64,000 nucleotides of DNA, from contig CM038232.1 of NCBI GenBank assembly GCA_021442155.1, forward strand, positions 65,949,555-66,013,554, read 5' to 3'. Below the pieces are notes generated by a model that saw only the letters and a list, made by a program, of their open reading frames with translations, had not been told where the DNA came from and made no database searches. The translations under genes were made by a program, and so were the position numbers. Of the stretch, positions 33,791 through 43,550 are shown piece after piece. How positions within the stretch are numbered: position 1 is the stretch's first letter; every line of letters starts with the position of its first letter. Source of the DNA: Cymbidium sinense (lineage: Eukaryota; Streptophyta; Magnoliopsida; Asparagales; Orchidaceae).

Positions 33791-35840
33791 GGTCTACAAA
33801 ATAGAAACAAAACTTCTTACATTCCACACTATCCTTGGACCTCCAAAAACAGAAACAAAACTTTTTTTTTTCCTTCCCAACACGTAGGAACGACCAGTTC
33901 GATCAAACACTAACCAGTCCTGTTCAGATTTGATCAATCTATCCATCCAGTGAGCCATTCTTCGAGTTGCAGCTTTCTACAATGTTTTTTCTCCAACCAA
34001 GACGGAGTTTAAGAGAAAAGGCGAACACCTCAGATAAAGGTATCGCTCATCAACCCTATCAAGTGCACTCTTTAATTCACAACTCAAGGTACATAACCAT
34101 TGGGGAGCATAAGGGCTACAGTCGTGACCATAATATAATTATGATATTTGGCAACAATCTTTAGTCGTAACTGCATCATATGTGGAGCCTATTGGCCAAG
34201 CCACGCAGTCAAAGGACACGGGTCACGTCTTTGCTGGCATAAGATTGATTGAGAGTGAACATAATTGTGCACTTGATTTGACATTAACTCCTTTATGAGC
34301 TAGAGTTTTTTTTTTTTTTAATTTGTCACCTCCAACAAACAGTTGCGGAATGTGGATTGGGTTAGATCTTACCTTAAGTTTTTTAGAAATTGAATTTCAT
34401 TTAAGCAATTTTAGAACTTAGTGATTTATCTGATTTTACATTTATATTGATACTTGACTTTGATTAATTTGATTTGAACTTGCAAACACATTTTGATGAT
34501 GAATATCCCCTATGGTTGAAATCTTCATTCAACACAGCCAGCATCGGGGTTTAATCAAATTCTCTTCTTGGTGATTGAACATTTGATTTAGAATCAATAT
34601 TATCAACTCCTATTTTGCAAGAAGGATTGGATTGATTATTAAGTGAGACTTACGACTTCACCATATAGATAAAGTGGCCCATTTAAGTCTATTTTTTAAT
34701 TTCATTAAATTTTGTGCAATTTATATAATTTACAGATTTTACGAGGAAATTAAGGTTATATTTAAGACACTTCTCGTAGAACATGTAAATCACTTGAGAA
34801 TGCTTGCACACTTCTTAAAGCATTATATTTGAATTCATCTCATTATATGCATAAATCTTGAATCAATGAGTAGAAGTCAATAATTGCTTCAAAATACATG
34901 CCATATTATTTCAAAAAAATATTGGCACATATCTTAATGTATTAAATGCTTATTTTCTTCTTTGGATGTGTGCTCAATTGACTTCTTATTTTCAGTTACT
35001 AATACACATATCAATAAAATAATTTATGCATTACACCGCCTTGAAATATGTGCATAACTCATTTCTTTAAATTACTTGTGCGCATTTTGAGGCAATAAAC
35101 TTGAAGGTATGATGGCCTTAAAATCATGCAGATCTTTTTTGTTCACATGCATCATAATGTAAATAATTTGAATTCAACATATTGTCATTTCAAAATATAT
35201 ACAAGTTTTATTATCTTCATCCACATTATCTAGTCATCTCACACAAATGAGTATTTTACTTTTCTCTCCCTTTATTTTGTCTTCACATGATTGTCACTTA
35301 ATGAAGAAGATTTCATTTTACTTCTATAAATGAGGAGGATGAGGAGGTTCCCTTTCCACCAGCTCTCATTGTTTCCATTTTATCTCTTCAAAAATCTTAG
35401 GTGAGCTTTGGAGATTACCCAAGTGTTGCTTATATGTATGTTTTCTTTAATCCTCGTTTAAATTTATAGAATTCTTATCTTCTTCTTTTTTTTTTTGTAT
35501 TTACTATTAGCCTTGATTGAAATTTTTTTTTTGTATTTAATTAGGTTTTTAAACACTATGACTATGTTTTATTACTATTCTATAAGTCTAGATGTTCGTA
35601 AAAATTTCAGCAGCATCTCTCATAGCCGGGGAGATTTCTACTAAAATAAGGCCCCCACCTGTCTAAAAAGATGCGCATGAGTAATGTTTTGCAACACCGC
35701 AGTCGTAAGTCCTCCAACCTATTCGTCTAAAAAGATGCGTATAGGCTCTTAGGCTCTTCGAACACCTGCATAAAATTAAACGCAATATATTTTGTATATT
35801 AACATTCATTTCATTTATATATTTGCAAGCGAGATTGCAA

Positions 35841-35843
<3 letters not shown>

Positions 35844-35887
<44 letters not shown>
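35844..35887. repeat. (AT)n microsatellite
   Basis: About 44 bases of AT repeats. Confidence 0.95.
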
Positions 35888-35890
<3 letters not shown>

Positions 35891-35997
35891 CTGTTTTGAT
35901 TTTTGACTTTCTTATTTTTTTCTATTTTTTTCTCTCTGTATATCACTAGAAAAGAGAGAGAGAAAATTTGTTGCAGAAGAAAGAAATAAAATAAAAT

Positions 35998-36002
<5 letters not shown>

Positions 36003-36037
<35 letters not shown>

Positions 36038-36066
36038 CTCTCTGTTCACACGTAGACAGAGAGAGA

Positions 36067-36099
<33 letters not shown>

Positions 36100-36108
36100 A
36101 GAAAGAAA
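36003..36108. repeat. (AT)n, then (GT)n/(GA)n microsatellites
   Basis: AT repeats at 36003-36037, then after a 20-base gap a mixed GA/GT/GA tract ending in GAAA repeats at about 36056-36108. Confidence 0.9.
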
Positions 36109-36600
36109 GGGAAAGAGTTGGGTTTTGTTGGTTGGCCGGTTGGCTTTTGGAGTTTGCCGGCAGAGGTGCTACTGCAGGTCATCGTCGGCGAGAGGTAAGC
36201 TCACCGGCGACTAGATGGGGTGTGACGTGTGTCGACGGTGAGGAGCTTGACTGACTTACGCTGTGCAAGTGGAAGGTGTTGTCCGAGGCGAGTAGCTTGG
36301 CTGACCGATAAGCTTTTGAGGTGAGTGGCTTCTCGTTCGGAAATTGGAGAGGCAAAAGGGAGGAAATTGGATTTCAGTGAGAGAGAAGTGAAAGAAGGCA
36401 GAGAGAACGTCCTCCCGTGTAAGAAAAATTTTTATCTCCCCCCTCCTACCCTCTGTACGTTACTAAAGTAGCATAAGATTTTTTTTTTCTGTCTTTTTTT
36501 TTTAAGGAAAAGACTTCTCTTTTTTTTTTTTTAAAAAAAGAGACATGGATGGGACAATGTGAGTGCTACAGTGTACGAAGGCTTTGACGTGTCGCGGAAA

Positions 36601-36613
36601 GGGAGTTTAGTTT
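36601..36613. repeat. Left target-site duplication of LINE-B
   Basis: GGGAGTTTAGTTT borders the poly(T) tract. Its partner is at 42644-42656 with one mismatch. Confidence 0.6.
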
Positions 36614-37099
36614 TTTTTTTTGGAAAAATTTAAGAGCCGAAGCCCAATTGTATTCCAAAAGTAAGGTTACAAAAGAGACTAATCCCTTACAGGACTGAAG
36701 CAAAAGGAAAACACTAAACTAGAACAATAATTCTAGAAAGAAGATCAACTACACAACTGTAAAAGAAAATCCTACAGAAAAGAGGAGCTACGATAGCTCA
36801 ATGGACTCAGGGATACAAAATACATCAGAGATGCCAAAAACTAGCACAACAGCAATACAATCATATAGGTCGACAGGACAAGAAAGTCCCTCACTTGTCC
36901 GCCGCCTCCAAACAATCCCAAAAAATCTGGCCCATCCATAGAATCTGTTCGTCAACAAAAAGGGATCGTGGTTGCAGAGACCGTCCAACGAGAAGGCACA
37001 ATTCGAGAGATAAATAAGTTGTGCAAGAATATCCTCATCATCGTCCATTCCAAAAGCAACCGAGAGCACCACCAAAGCCCACATACAGAGAATAATGTG

Positions 37100-37335
37100 C
37101 ACAGGAAGAAGATCAAGATATCCATCCTCTCCATGAACTCCATCACGGAAAAATTGAAACAAGAAAAGAATGAACAACCGCAACATCCATGGCCAAAAAT
37201 CATGGCCAGCATAGAGAAAAGCAGGAAGAAAATCAAGACAGAAACCATCCTCTCCAGAAATGCCAACACAGAAAAAGGAATTGAGCAGAAGAGCCGTAGA
37301 GAAAACAACCGCAACATCCATAGGCAAAAACAGCT
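37100..37335. repeat. Tandem duplication in LINE-B 3' UTR
   Basis: A segment starting CAGGAAGAAGATCAAGA at 37102 recurs at 37222, and CAACATCCAT at 37181 recurs at 37312. Period is about 120-131 bp, two copies. It lies under a 179-codon minus-strand frame (36788-37327) whose repeated G-E-D-G-(F/Y)-x-L-D/L-L-P pattern is explained by the duplication. Confidence 0.75.
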
Positions 37336-37575
37336 AAACTAGCCATAAATCCCACAGCCACCCAAGGAACTCCAGGTGAAACAGAAAAGGAACGAGAGAA
37401 CATCTAGAAAGCCCATAGATCAACTGTGAGAGAGAAAAACAGCCCTCTTCAGATACTGACAAATGTAGCAGTAAACATCAGAGAAAGAGACGCAGAAACA
37501 ACAAGATCACATCCAACAGAAACAACATGATACAACCAACAGAAATAAGAAGCAGGCACAGAAATGAAAGGAGAA

Positions 37576-38214
37576 TTAAGGAGGATGATAATTTCTCCAT
37601 TTGCCAATTAATTCCTGCACAGAACTAGGCCAGGCAACTTTAAATTTCCAACTTTGCATTTTAGCCGAAACCCTTTCTTTAACCTGATTTGATAAGGCAG
37701 CAAATGGGAGATAGGTAGAAGAAAAAAGGCGATTGTTCCTTTCTCTCCACAAGGTATAAACAAGAACAGATATAATCAAAAAGTGTAATCTTTGTAACAT
37801 TTTATGCTCCCCTTCATTAATAAAATTAAGAACCTGCGGGAGAGTAGACTGCAGCAATAGAAACATACCATTTGGAATGAGAGCTCGCACCAATTTCATA
37901 GCCAAAGGACATTCAAAAAATAAATGGTTATGAGATTCTAAAACAGAATGACAAAAACAGCAAAGGAGTTGAGTTCCAATCCCTTTGTTTGCTAACTTAT
38001 CAGATAATTTGAGACCCTGTATAAAAGCCATCCAACAATAGAGAGCATAATTAATAGAATAGCCTTTGAACCAAATTCCTTTGGTCCAATCTAAAGAGGG
38101 GTGAGAATCAAAGATGGCTTCTCTAAAATCCTTGGTAGAAGGAGAGTGAGAGTCAAGCCAACTTACAGAATCATCTCCATTCTTTATAGAAGTTTCCAAG
38201 ATCTTTATGGACAA
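37576..38214 (-). pseudogene. LINE-B zf-RVT domain and ORF2 C-terminus
   Basis: 212-codon clean frame. The W-F-K-G-Y-S-I-N-Y-A-L-Y-C-W motif near residues 48-61, C-C-F-C-H then H-N-H-L-F-F-E-C (residues 86-102, the zinc-binding C..C..H..C set) and Y-T-L-W-R-E-R-N-N near 153-161 identify the zf-RVT domain of plant LINE ORF2. The frame ends at a stop shortly after, with no RNase H. It overlaps the RT frame by a few bases in another frame, so one frameshift separates it from the RT. Confidence 0.82.
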
Positions 38215-39401
38215 CCAAGGATGAGAGGATTCAAGTAAAGAAGGGAGGTTCCGTGCCCATTGTGTATAAGAGTGTGGACCTTTAGGTCATCTGTGAGGTT
38301 CAAATGTTTCAAGCCATTAACTCCCAACCAATAACAAAGAGAGTGCCCATTACACCAAGGATCATAATATAAAGAAAAAGCATTGCCTTCCCCAACTTGA
38401 AAATGCAGTTTGTTTCTGAATTTTTCTGCAACTTTCACAATCGATTTCCAAAGTGGAGAAACTCTATAAATGCAAGGATTCCATAGTGATGTATATTTAG
38501 CTAAACACCAATTAGCAAAAGGAGAATCTCTCTTACAGATTTTCCACATTAATTTCAGTTTGCTGATCAAATTGATAGAAGAAGCAGAGAGTAACCCAAC
38601 TCCACCTTTTTCTTTGGGTAAAGTAGTACGTTCCCAAGAAATAGTGTGCAACTTTTTTGCCTCCCCTGAATGATAGAAAAATTTAGCTGTAAAAGAGCAG
38701 ATTTTTTTGATAATACCATCTGGAATAGCCATAGAACGAAACCAGTATGATAAGTAACTATTTATAGAAGACCTGATAAGCTGCAACCTTCCCCCTAATG
38801 AGAGGAATTTACTTTTCCAGCCTGCCAACCATACATGTAATCTATCAAAGAGAGGGGTGAAATGAGCCATCTTAATTGTACCTTTAATAAGAGGGAGTCC
38901 CAAGTATTTGAAAGGGAAAGAGCCCAATTGAATACCCAAAACAGTATGAGAATTATCCAATTTCTTTGAAGAGAGGCACAAGGATGATTTAGAGTAATTC
39001 ACCTCAAGTCCCAAGTAGTGCTTAAGAGATTGAAAAGTGGACTTGAGTGAAGTAAATGTAGAGGAATCAGCATTACCCATCACAAGGAGATCATCAGCAT
39101 ATAAGAGATGAGAAGAGAATTGTCCAGCCAAAGTAATAGGATTGTATAATCCTTTAATAATTTCATTTTCTAACATGCATGAAAATGTGTCCATGGCCAA
39201 AGAGGAAAGGGACAATGGGCAGCCCTGTCTAAGACCATTGGAAGAAGAGAAATAACTAGAGATGTTCCCATTTAACACAATAGAGAAAGGCACATCAGAA
39301 ATGCAAGCTTCCACCCAAGTAGTAAATCTCATGGGAAAACCTTTATCCGGAAGTCGATGGGTCAATGCTTTTCTGTTGATTTTATCAAAAGCTTTTTTCA
39401 A
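38205..39401 (-). pseudogene. LINE-B reverse transcriptase, catalytic part
   Basis: 398-codon clean frame beginning within the first catalytic motif (K-K-A-F-D-K-I). G-L-R-Q-G-C-P-L-S is near residue 56-64 and Y-A-D-D-L-L-V-M near 101-108 (both catalytic Asp intact), followed by the G-Y-(K)-like thumb motif F-K-Y-L-G-L-P-L near 164-171 and S-L-G-G-R-L-Q-L-I near 201-209. A frameshift at 39401-39403 separates it from the upstream RT half. A zf-RVT frame follows after another shift. This is the best preserved RT in the window. Confidence 0.86.
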
Positions 39402-39402
39402 A

Positions 39403-40896
39403 TCAATTTTGGATAAAAAAAAGAGCTATTAGAGGTAGAGAACTCATTACATATCTCAAAGGCCATTGCGAGATTATCAGAAATATCTCTACCTTTAACA
39501 AAGGCAGATTGAGAATTGTTAATAATAGAGGGAGAAATCTCTTCATACGATTGGCAAGGATTTTGGCCACCACTTTATAGAATGTATTGCATAAAGAGAT
39601 AGGACGATAGTCTTCAATTCTATTAGAGTGTTTCACCTTTGGTATGAAAGTTAAGAGAGTGTGCTTGAAATAGTTGGGCAATCTAGAATTCTTGAAAAAG
39701 AAAAGAACTGCATTAACAAAAGATTTGCTAGTAATACTCCAAGAGTCAATATAAAACTTAGAATTAAAACCATCAGGACCGGTGATTTGTTTTCCGATAC
39801 TTTTCAAGGTAGCAATAATTTCCTGTTCAGAAACTTCAGCTTCAAGATCGGCAGCATGCTCTAATGATAGACAAATCCCAACAGGATAATTTTGCGCAGG
39901 AATAACAAGAGAGTCATCACAATTGAATAGATCCTCATAATACCTACAAAAAATAGCAGAGATATCCTTTTGATCAGAGAAGACCCCCAAATCAGTTTGC
40001 ACTTCTCTAATCAGATTGAAGCTTTTCCTTTCATTTATTGAAAGGTAGAGGAATTTTAAATCATCATCAGAATGAATAAGCCAATGTGCCTTAGCTCTCT
40101 GTTTGATCCATAGCATTTCTTTTATAAGTAACTCAGAATATCTGTTTTTGATCTCCTTAGCATCATGAATGAGATGGATGTTGAAAGGATCTTTTTCCAG
40201 GTTCCTAAAAACCTCACTTTGTTCAGCTTTAATAACATTGATTTTTGTAAGGGAGATATCTCTATATCTATCTTTCAACATATTTCTAACAAGTTTTAGC
40301 TTGATAGAAAGGACATAAAAAGGGTCTCCTTGAATGAAGTTGTGCCAAACCTCCTGGATATCATCCTTAAATCCAGGTTTTAAGATCCAATAATTCCTGA
40401 AGAGGAAACGATGAGATGCCAAAGACGGAGATTGAAGGAGAGTTACCAAAGGAGAATGATCCGATGATCTTGGAGAAAGGACTTTATAAAAGGAAGATGG
40501 AAACATCTCAATCCAGTTGGAATTGCAAAAGACCCGATCAATCTTAGAGTAAATGGGATGTTCCAACTGCTGATTAAACCAGGTAAAATGTAAGCCGCTA
40601 GGGAGCTCCATCCAGCCACAATCATTAACACAATCTTTAAAATCCAAAGAAGAGTTGAAAGAAACCAGATTCCCCCCTTGTTTATCCTTAGCACTTAAAG
40701 GACAATTGAAATCACCTAAAATAATCCAAGGAAGAGCATTAACATCTGGCAAAACCTTTAAGGAAGACCACAAGGAGGATCTGACAGTAGAATCATTTTC
40801 TGCATAGATACTTGTTAAGAGAAAGCTATTAACCCCAGGAGCAGAAACTCGGCCATGGATAAATTGCTCAGACTTACATAATAACTCAAAGTTCAA
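39403..40896 (-). pseudogene. LINE-B endonuclease and RT N-terminal half
   Basis: 497-codon clean frame. Endonuclease motifs are G-D-F-N (near residue 60), S-K-I-D-R-V-F (near 116) and S-S-D-H-S-P-L-V (near 142-149). A charged linker follows, then RT entry motifs G-P-D-G-F-N-S-K-F-Y (near 372-381) and R-P-I-S-L-C-N-T-F-Y-K (near 433-443). The first endonuclease strand (W-N-V-R-G-L-S) is in another frame near 41085-41100, so the gene is frameshifted twice. A stretch near 39500-39420 has lost alignment before the catalytic RT frame. Confidence 0.84.
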
Positions 40897-41051
40897 CCTG
40901 TCAGATTGCCATTTGATCCATATACGACCACCACTGGCACAGTCAAAATTATTAACATTAGTAAATAAATTATAGAAGAAACCTGATTGATTGCAAAGGA
41001 TTTATGTAAACTTTGGTCTCCAAAAGACAAAGAAGATCTAAATGAGAGTCT

Positions 41052-41516
41052 TTAATAAGCTTTTACGTCAAGTCTAGCAGATAAACCCCTAACATTCCAA
41101 CTACCAATTGAGATTTGATTCATTGGGAGCAGGAAGAAACGGGTTTTACCCTTTTTCTTGTTGCCTTTTAGAGGAGTCGGAAGGGGTTGAGAAGAAGAAG
41201 AGATATTCCCTCCTTCCATGAGAGTGCTGCTAACTTCTTTATTCCCTTTCTCAATACCTATGCCAGAGAGAGGCCGACCAGGGGTGACCATGGCCGAGCG
41301 TGTGACAACACCAAGAGAAAGCTGATCAGCTGTATGAATTTGGTCGTTCGAATCCTTGAAAAGAGCAGAAGCATTAGTACCCGAAGGATCCTCCTGAGGG
41401 GGAGAATGAGTTGGTGACTGATTTAAATCGGCTATAGAGGAAGAGGGAAGACAGGTAGAAGCCTCCAAAGACTTATCAACTGATATGGAATTAGTAATAG
41501 GAGGAGGGGAAGACAT
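41052..41516 (-). pseudogene. LINE-B ORF1 C-terminus and start of the endonuclease
   Basis: 154-codon frame rich in Ser, Pro and Thr, typical of the disordered tail between DUF4283 and the endonuclease. It ends with G-K-T-R-F then I-S-I-G-S-W-N-V-R-G-L-S (near residues 136-147), the first endonuclease motif. Either ORF1 and ORF2 were one reading frame in this family, or a frameshift has fused them. An upstream shift separates it from the DUF4283 frame at 41740. Confidence 0.68.
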
Positions 41517-41739
41517 TATAGTGATAGGTGAATGAGAAGGAGGAGGCTAAATGGGAATATATTCCTTTGTAATCTGATTGACCACTCTGATGGGAGCTTT
41601 AGGAGGGACCACTGCCTGCCTCTGGGAGGAAGAGGAGCGATGGATTAAGAGAGGACGATTCATAAATCATGAGAGAATGTATTACATCAGATGACTTCCA
41701 ATCATAAAAGACACTCTGCATGAATTTTTCCCATTTAAA

Positions 41740-42420
41740 TTAATCGAATAGTATCGTAGGGTAGAGAGAGGAAATTTGGACACAGATACGCGCAAATGTT
41801 ATCCGAGATCTAGCCGCAGTAAGATGGTCCACGGCCAAGGGGACACCGATTTTGCTAGCAACCTTAGAGAATCCAACCTCATTCCAACAACAGAGGGGGA
41901 AATTAGGGAGTTTAATCCAAATCAGAATCTCAGAAATAGGATCGTTCGAAGGCCGGAAGTCCCATGTCCATTTTTGGAAAATAAAAGGCCGACCGTTGAG
42001 AAAACAAGGGCCGTGATTCCACACCAAATCATAATCCTCTTGACAATTGAACTTAAACAGGAAATAATCACCTTCGAATGTGAGAAGATCGAGCGTACCT
42101 TTAAAGCTCCATTTCTTTTTAATGGCGGCTAACAACGAACCATAATATGGGCGCTTACCAATCGAGTGACCAATTAGAGAGAGATGCCATTCTTGCTTTC
42201 CAGCAGAGAGATCTTCCTCTGAGAAATCCACTTCATTGGAATCCGACGGCACATACGCAAGAGGGACGGTTTGAGTATTTTCAGATTGCGCTAACAGTAG
42301 ATCTTTCCATACAGAGAGAGATCCTACTGGTTTAGGAGAAATGGGAGAATGCAAATGGGAGGATGTTGTTAAGGGGGGGAAAGAACCAGTGGGGATCGGG
42401 CTGACCATCCCTGTGGTCAT
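41740..42420 (-). pseudogene. LINE-B ORF1, DUF4283 domain
   Basis: 226-codon frame from an ATG at 42420. Residues about 80-200 form the DUF4283 RRM-like fold: L-I-G-H-S-I-G-K-R-P, W-S-F-K-G-T-L-D-L, F-L-F-K-F, D-Y-D-L-V-W-N-H-G-P, P-F-I-F-Q-K-W, E-I-L-I-W-I-K-L-P-N-F-P, then S-K-V-A-S-K-I-G-V-P-L. The end (A-R-I-C-V) leads to a frameshift near 41740 that removes any zinc knuckle from view. It is RNA-binding by family. Confidence 0.82.
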
Positions 42421-42643
42421 GGCGTGCCTGACCTCCGGACAAGCCGGAGGTCAGTAAATGAGGGAAGGAAGGGACAAATACCCAGAGGAGGAATGCAGGG
42501 CGGTAGAAAGAAAAGAGAAACTAGACGGAGAAAGTAGTGGTGGTGGTGAAGAAGAAGGAGCCAGGGGAGCGCCGAGAGTGCCCTAGCAGCGCCTTACTAT
42601 TTTCTTCTTTCGCTCTCCCTGCAGTTGATAAATTTTGAATAGG
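42421..42643 (-). other. LINE-B 5' UTR
   Basis: Upstream of the ORF1 ATG on the minus strand. GC-rich with CTCGGCGCTCCCC and CTTCTTCTTC words, typical of a plant L1 internal promoter region. It ends at the candidate target duplication. Confidence 0.5.
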
Positions 42644-42656
42644 GGGAGTTTCGTTT
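42644..42656. repeat. Right target-site duplication of LINE-B
   Basis: GGGAGTTTCGTTT matches 36601-36613 at 12 of 13 bases. It follows the element's 5' end on the minus strand. Confidence 0.6.
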
Positions 42657-42762
42657 AGATGACATGAAGCTTTAATTTAAAATTTATTTTACTTAATAAT
42701 GAATGATATTTATATAACTTAAAGCAAAATTTTATTTAGATTAAATGTGCAATAATGCGTGA

Positions 42763-42968
42763 GGAATTATTATATATATATATATATATATATTTATGAT
42801 ATAATTTCATCTCTTATTATAATATATATGGTAATTAAGTAATTAGTTTCTATATATATTTATATATACATATATATTAATTAGGTTCATTTTAAATTCA
42901 TTATGATAAACATATTTGTGATATAACTTCATCCCTTATTATAATATATATGGTAATTAAGTAATGGG

Positions 42969-43058
<90 letters not shown>
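42763..43058. repeat. AT-rich microsatellites and 121-bp duplication
   Basis: (AT)n tracts at about 42763-42793 and 42970-43048, the second followed by an (AC)5 run. A block GATATAA(T/C)TTCATC...GGTAATTAAGTAAT occurs at 42798 and 42919 (period 121), each copy leading into an AT tract. Confidence 0.85.
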
Positions 43059-43059
<1 letters not shown>

Positions 43060-43446
43060 TTATCATTAGTGCATTTTAGATTTTACGTTGCCACCTCACA
43101 TGCATATATAGTTGTGCATTTAGCCTTTATGCGTTGACTTATGCAATGTGAACCTCCATTTTAGATATTTTCAATTGTTTGAATATGCCTTGACCAATTT
43201 ATTTTATTACTATTTAGGAAGCGTGATGGTCATCAAGTGAACTTGGCTTAATCTTTGCATTGTTGACCTGTGACTTCTCTTAATTCATTCATTCAATTAA
43301 TTCCTGCGATAATTCAGATGAATATGACCTCATATATAGTTGTTGTCTTCGTCGATTTTGCATTATCGCATTTTGACATGAATGTATAGGTCAACAAATG
43401 CCCTCCAACAAACATGGTGCGCTCCCAAAGAGGATCATGTTTGTTG

Positions 43447-43456
43447 TCCCCCTTTC
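43447..43456 (-). promoter_or_regulatory. Possible polypurine tract and 3' LTR edge of the Tat element
   Basis: On the minus strand GAAAGGGGGA is followed within 30-40 bases by TGTTTGTTGGAGGGC and ATTTGTTGACC, which looks like a Tat/Ogre LTR start. No second LTR is present to confirm it. Confidence 0.35.
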
Positions 43457-43550
43457 ATTCAATTGAGTACGTTTGTATATCTCGCGTGATTGTTTGTGCT
43501 TATCATTCTTTGTATTGTGCTAAGTCCCTATCTTCTTGTGTCTTTGCAGG

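Larger units (their letters stand above)
33791..36613. other. Gene-free stretch with microsatellites
   Basis: No supported coding region. 34350-35340 is AT-rich and unremarkable. A string GTCTAAAAAGATGCG is repeated near 35662 and 35719. 36110-36420 is markedly GC-richer (CCGGCG and GACGTG words) after a GA tract and could be a relic 5' leader of a gene or LTR element. Small ORFs here are reads through the GA tract. The L1-type LINE at 36614 interrupts the sequence, which resumes at 42644. Confidence 0.45.
36614..42643 (-). mobile_element. L1-type LINE (LINE-B), full length, no RNase H
   Basis: A 6.0 kb minus-strand element of a different family from L1-A. It has a GC-rich 5' UTR (42421-42643), ORF1 (DUF4283), endonuclease, RT, zf-RVT, a 3' UTR of about 0.95 kb, and poly(A) seen as poly(T) at 36611-36621. 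ORF2 ends after zf-RVT with no RNase H, unlike L1-A and L1-D. Flanking strings GGGAGTTTAGTTT (36601) and GGGAGTTTCGTTT (42644) are a 12-of-13 candidate target duplication. Reading frames are long (up to 497 codons) with only a few frameshifts, so it is the youngest LINE here. Confidence 0.85.

Noticed and set aside
36788..37327. 179-codon minus-strand ORF with hydrophobic stretches
   Set aside because: It lies in the LINE-B 3' UTR, has a long overlapping ORF in another frame, and its internal repeat follows a DNA duplication. No family motif.
36968..37342. 124-codon Lys/Asn-rich plus-strand ORF
   Set aside because: Antisense to the LINE-B 3' UTR duplication; composition only, no motif.
41776..42335. 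Plus-strand ORFs of 118 and 62 codons opposite LINE-B ORF1
   Set aside because: Antisense shadows of a well-supported DUF4283 frame.
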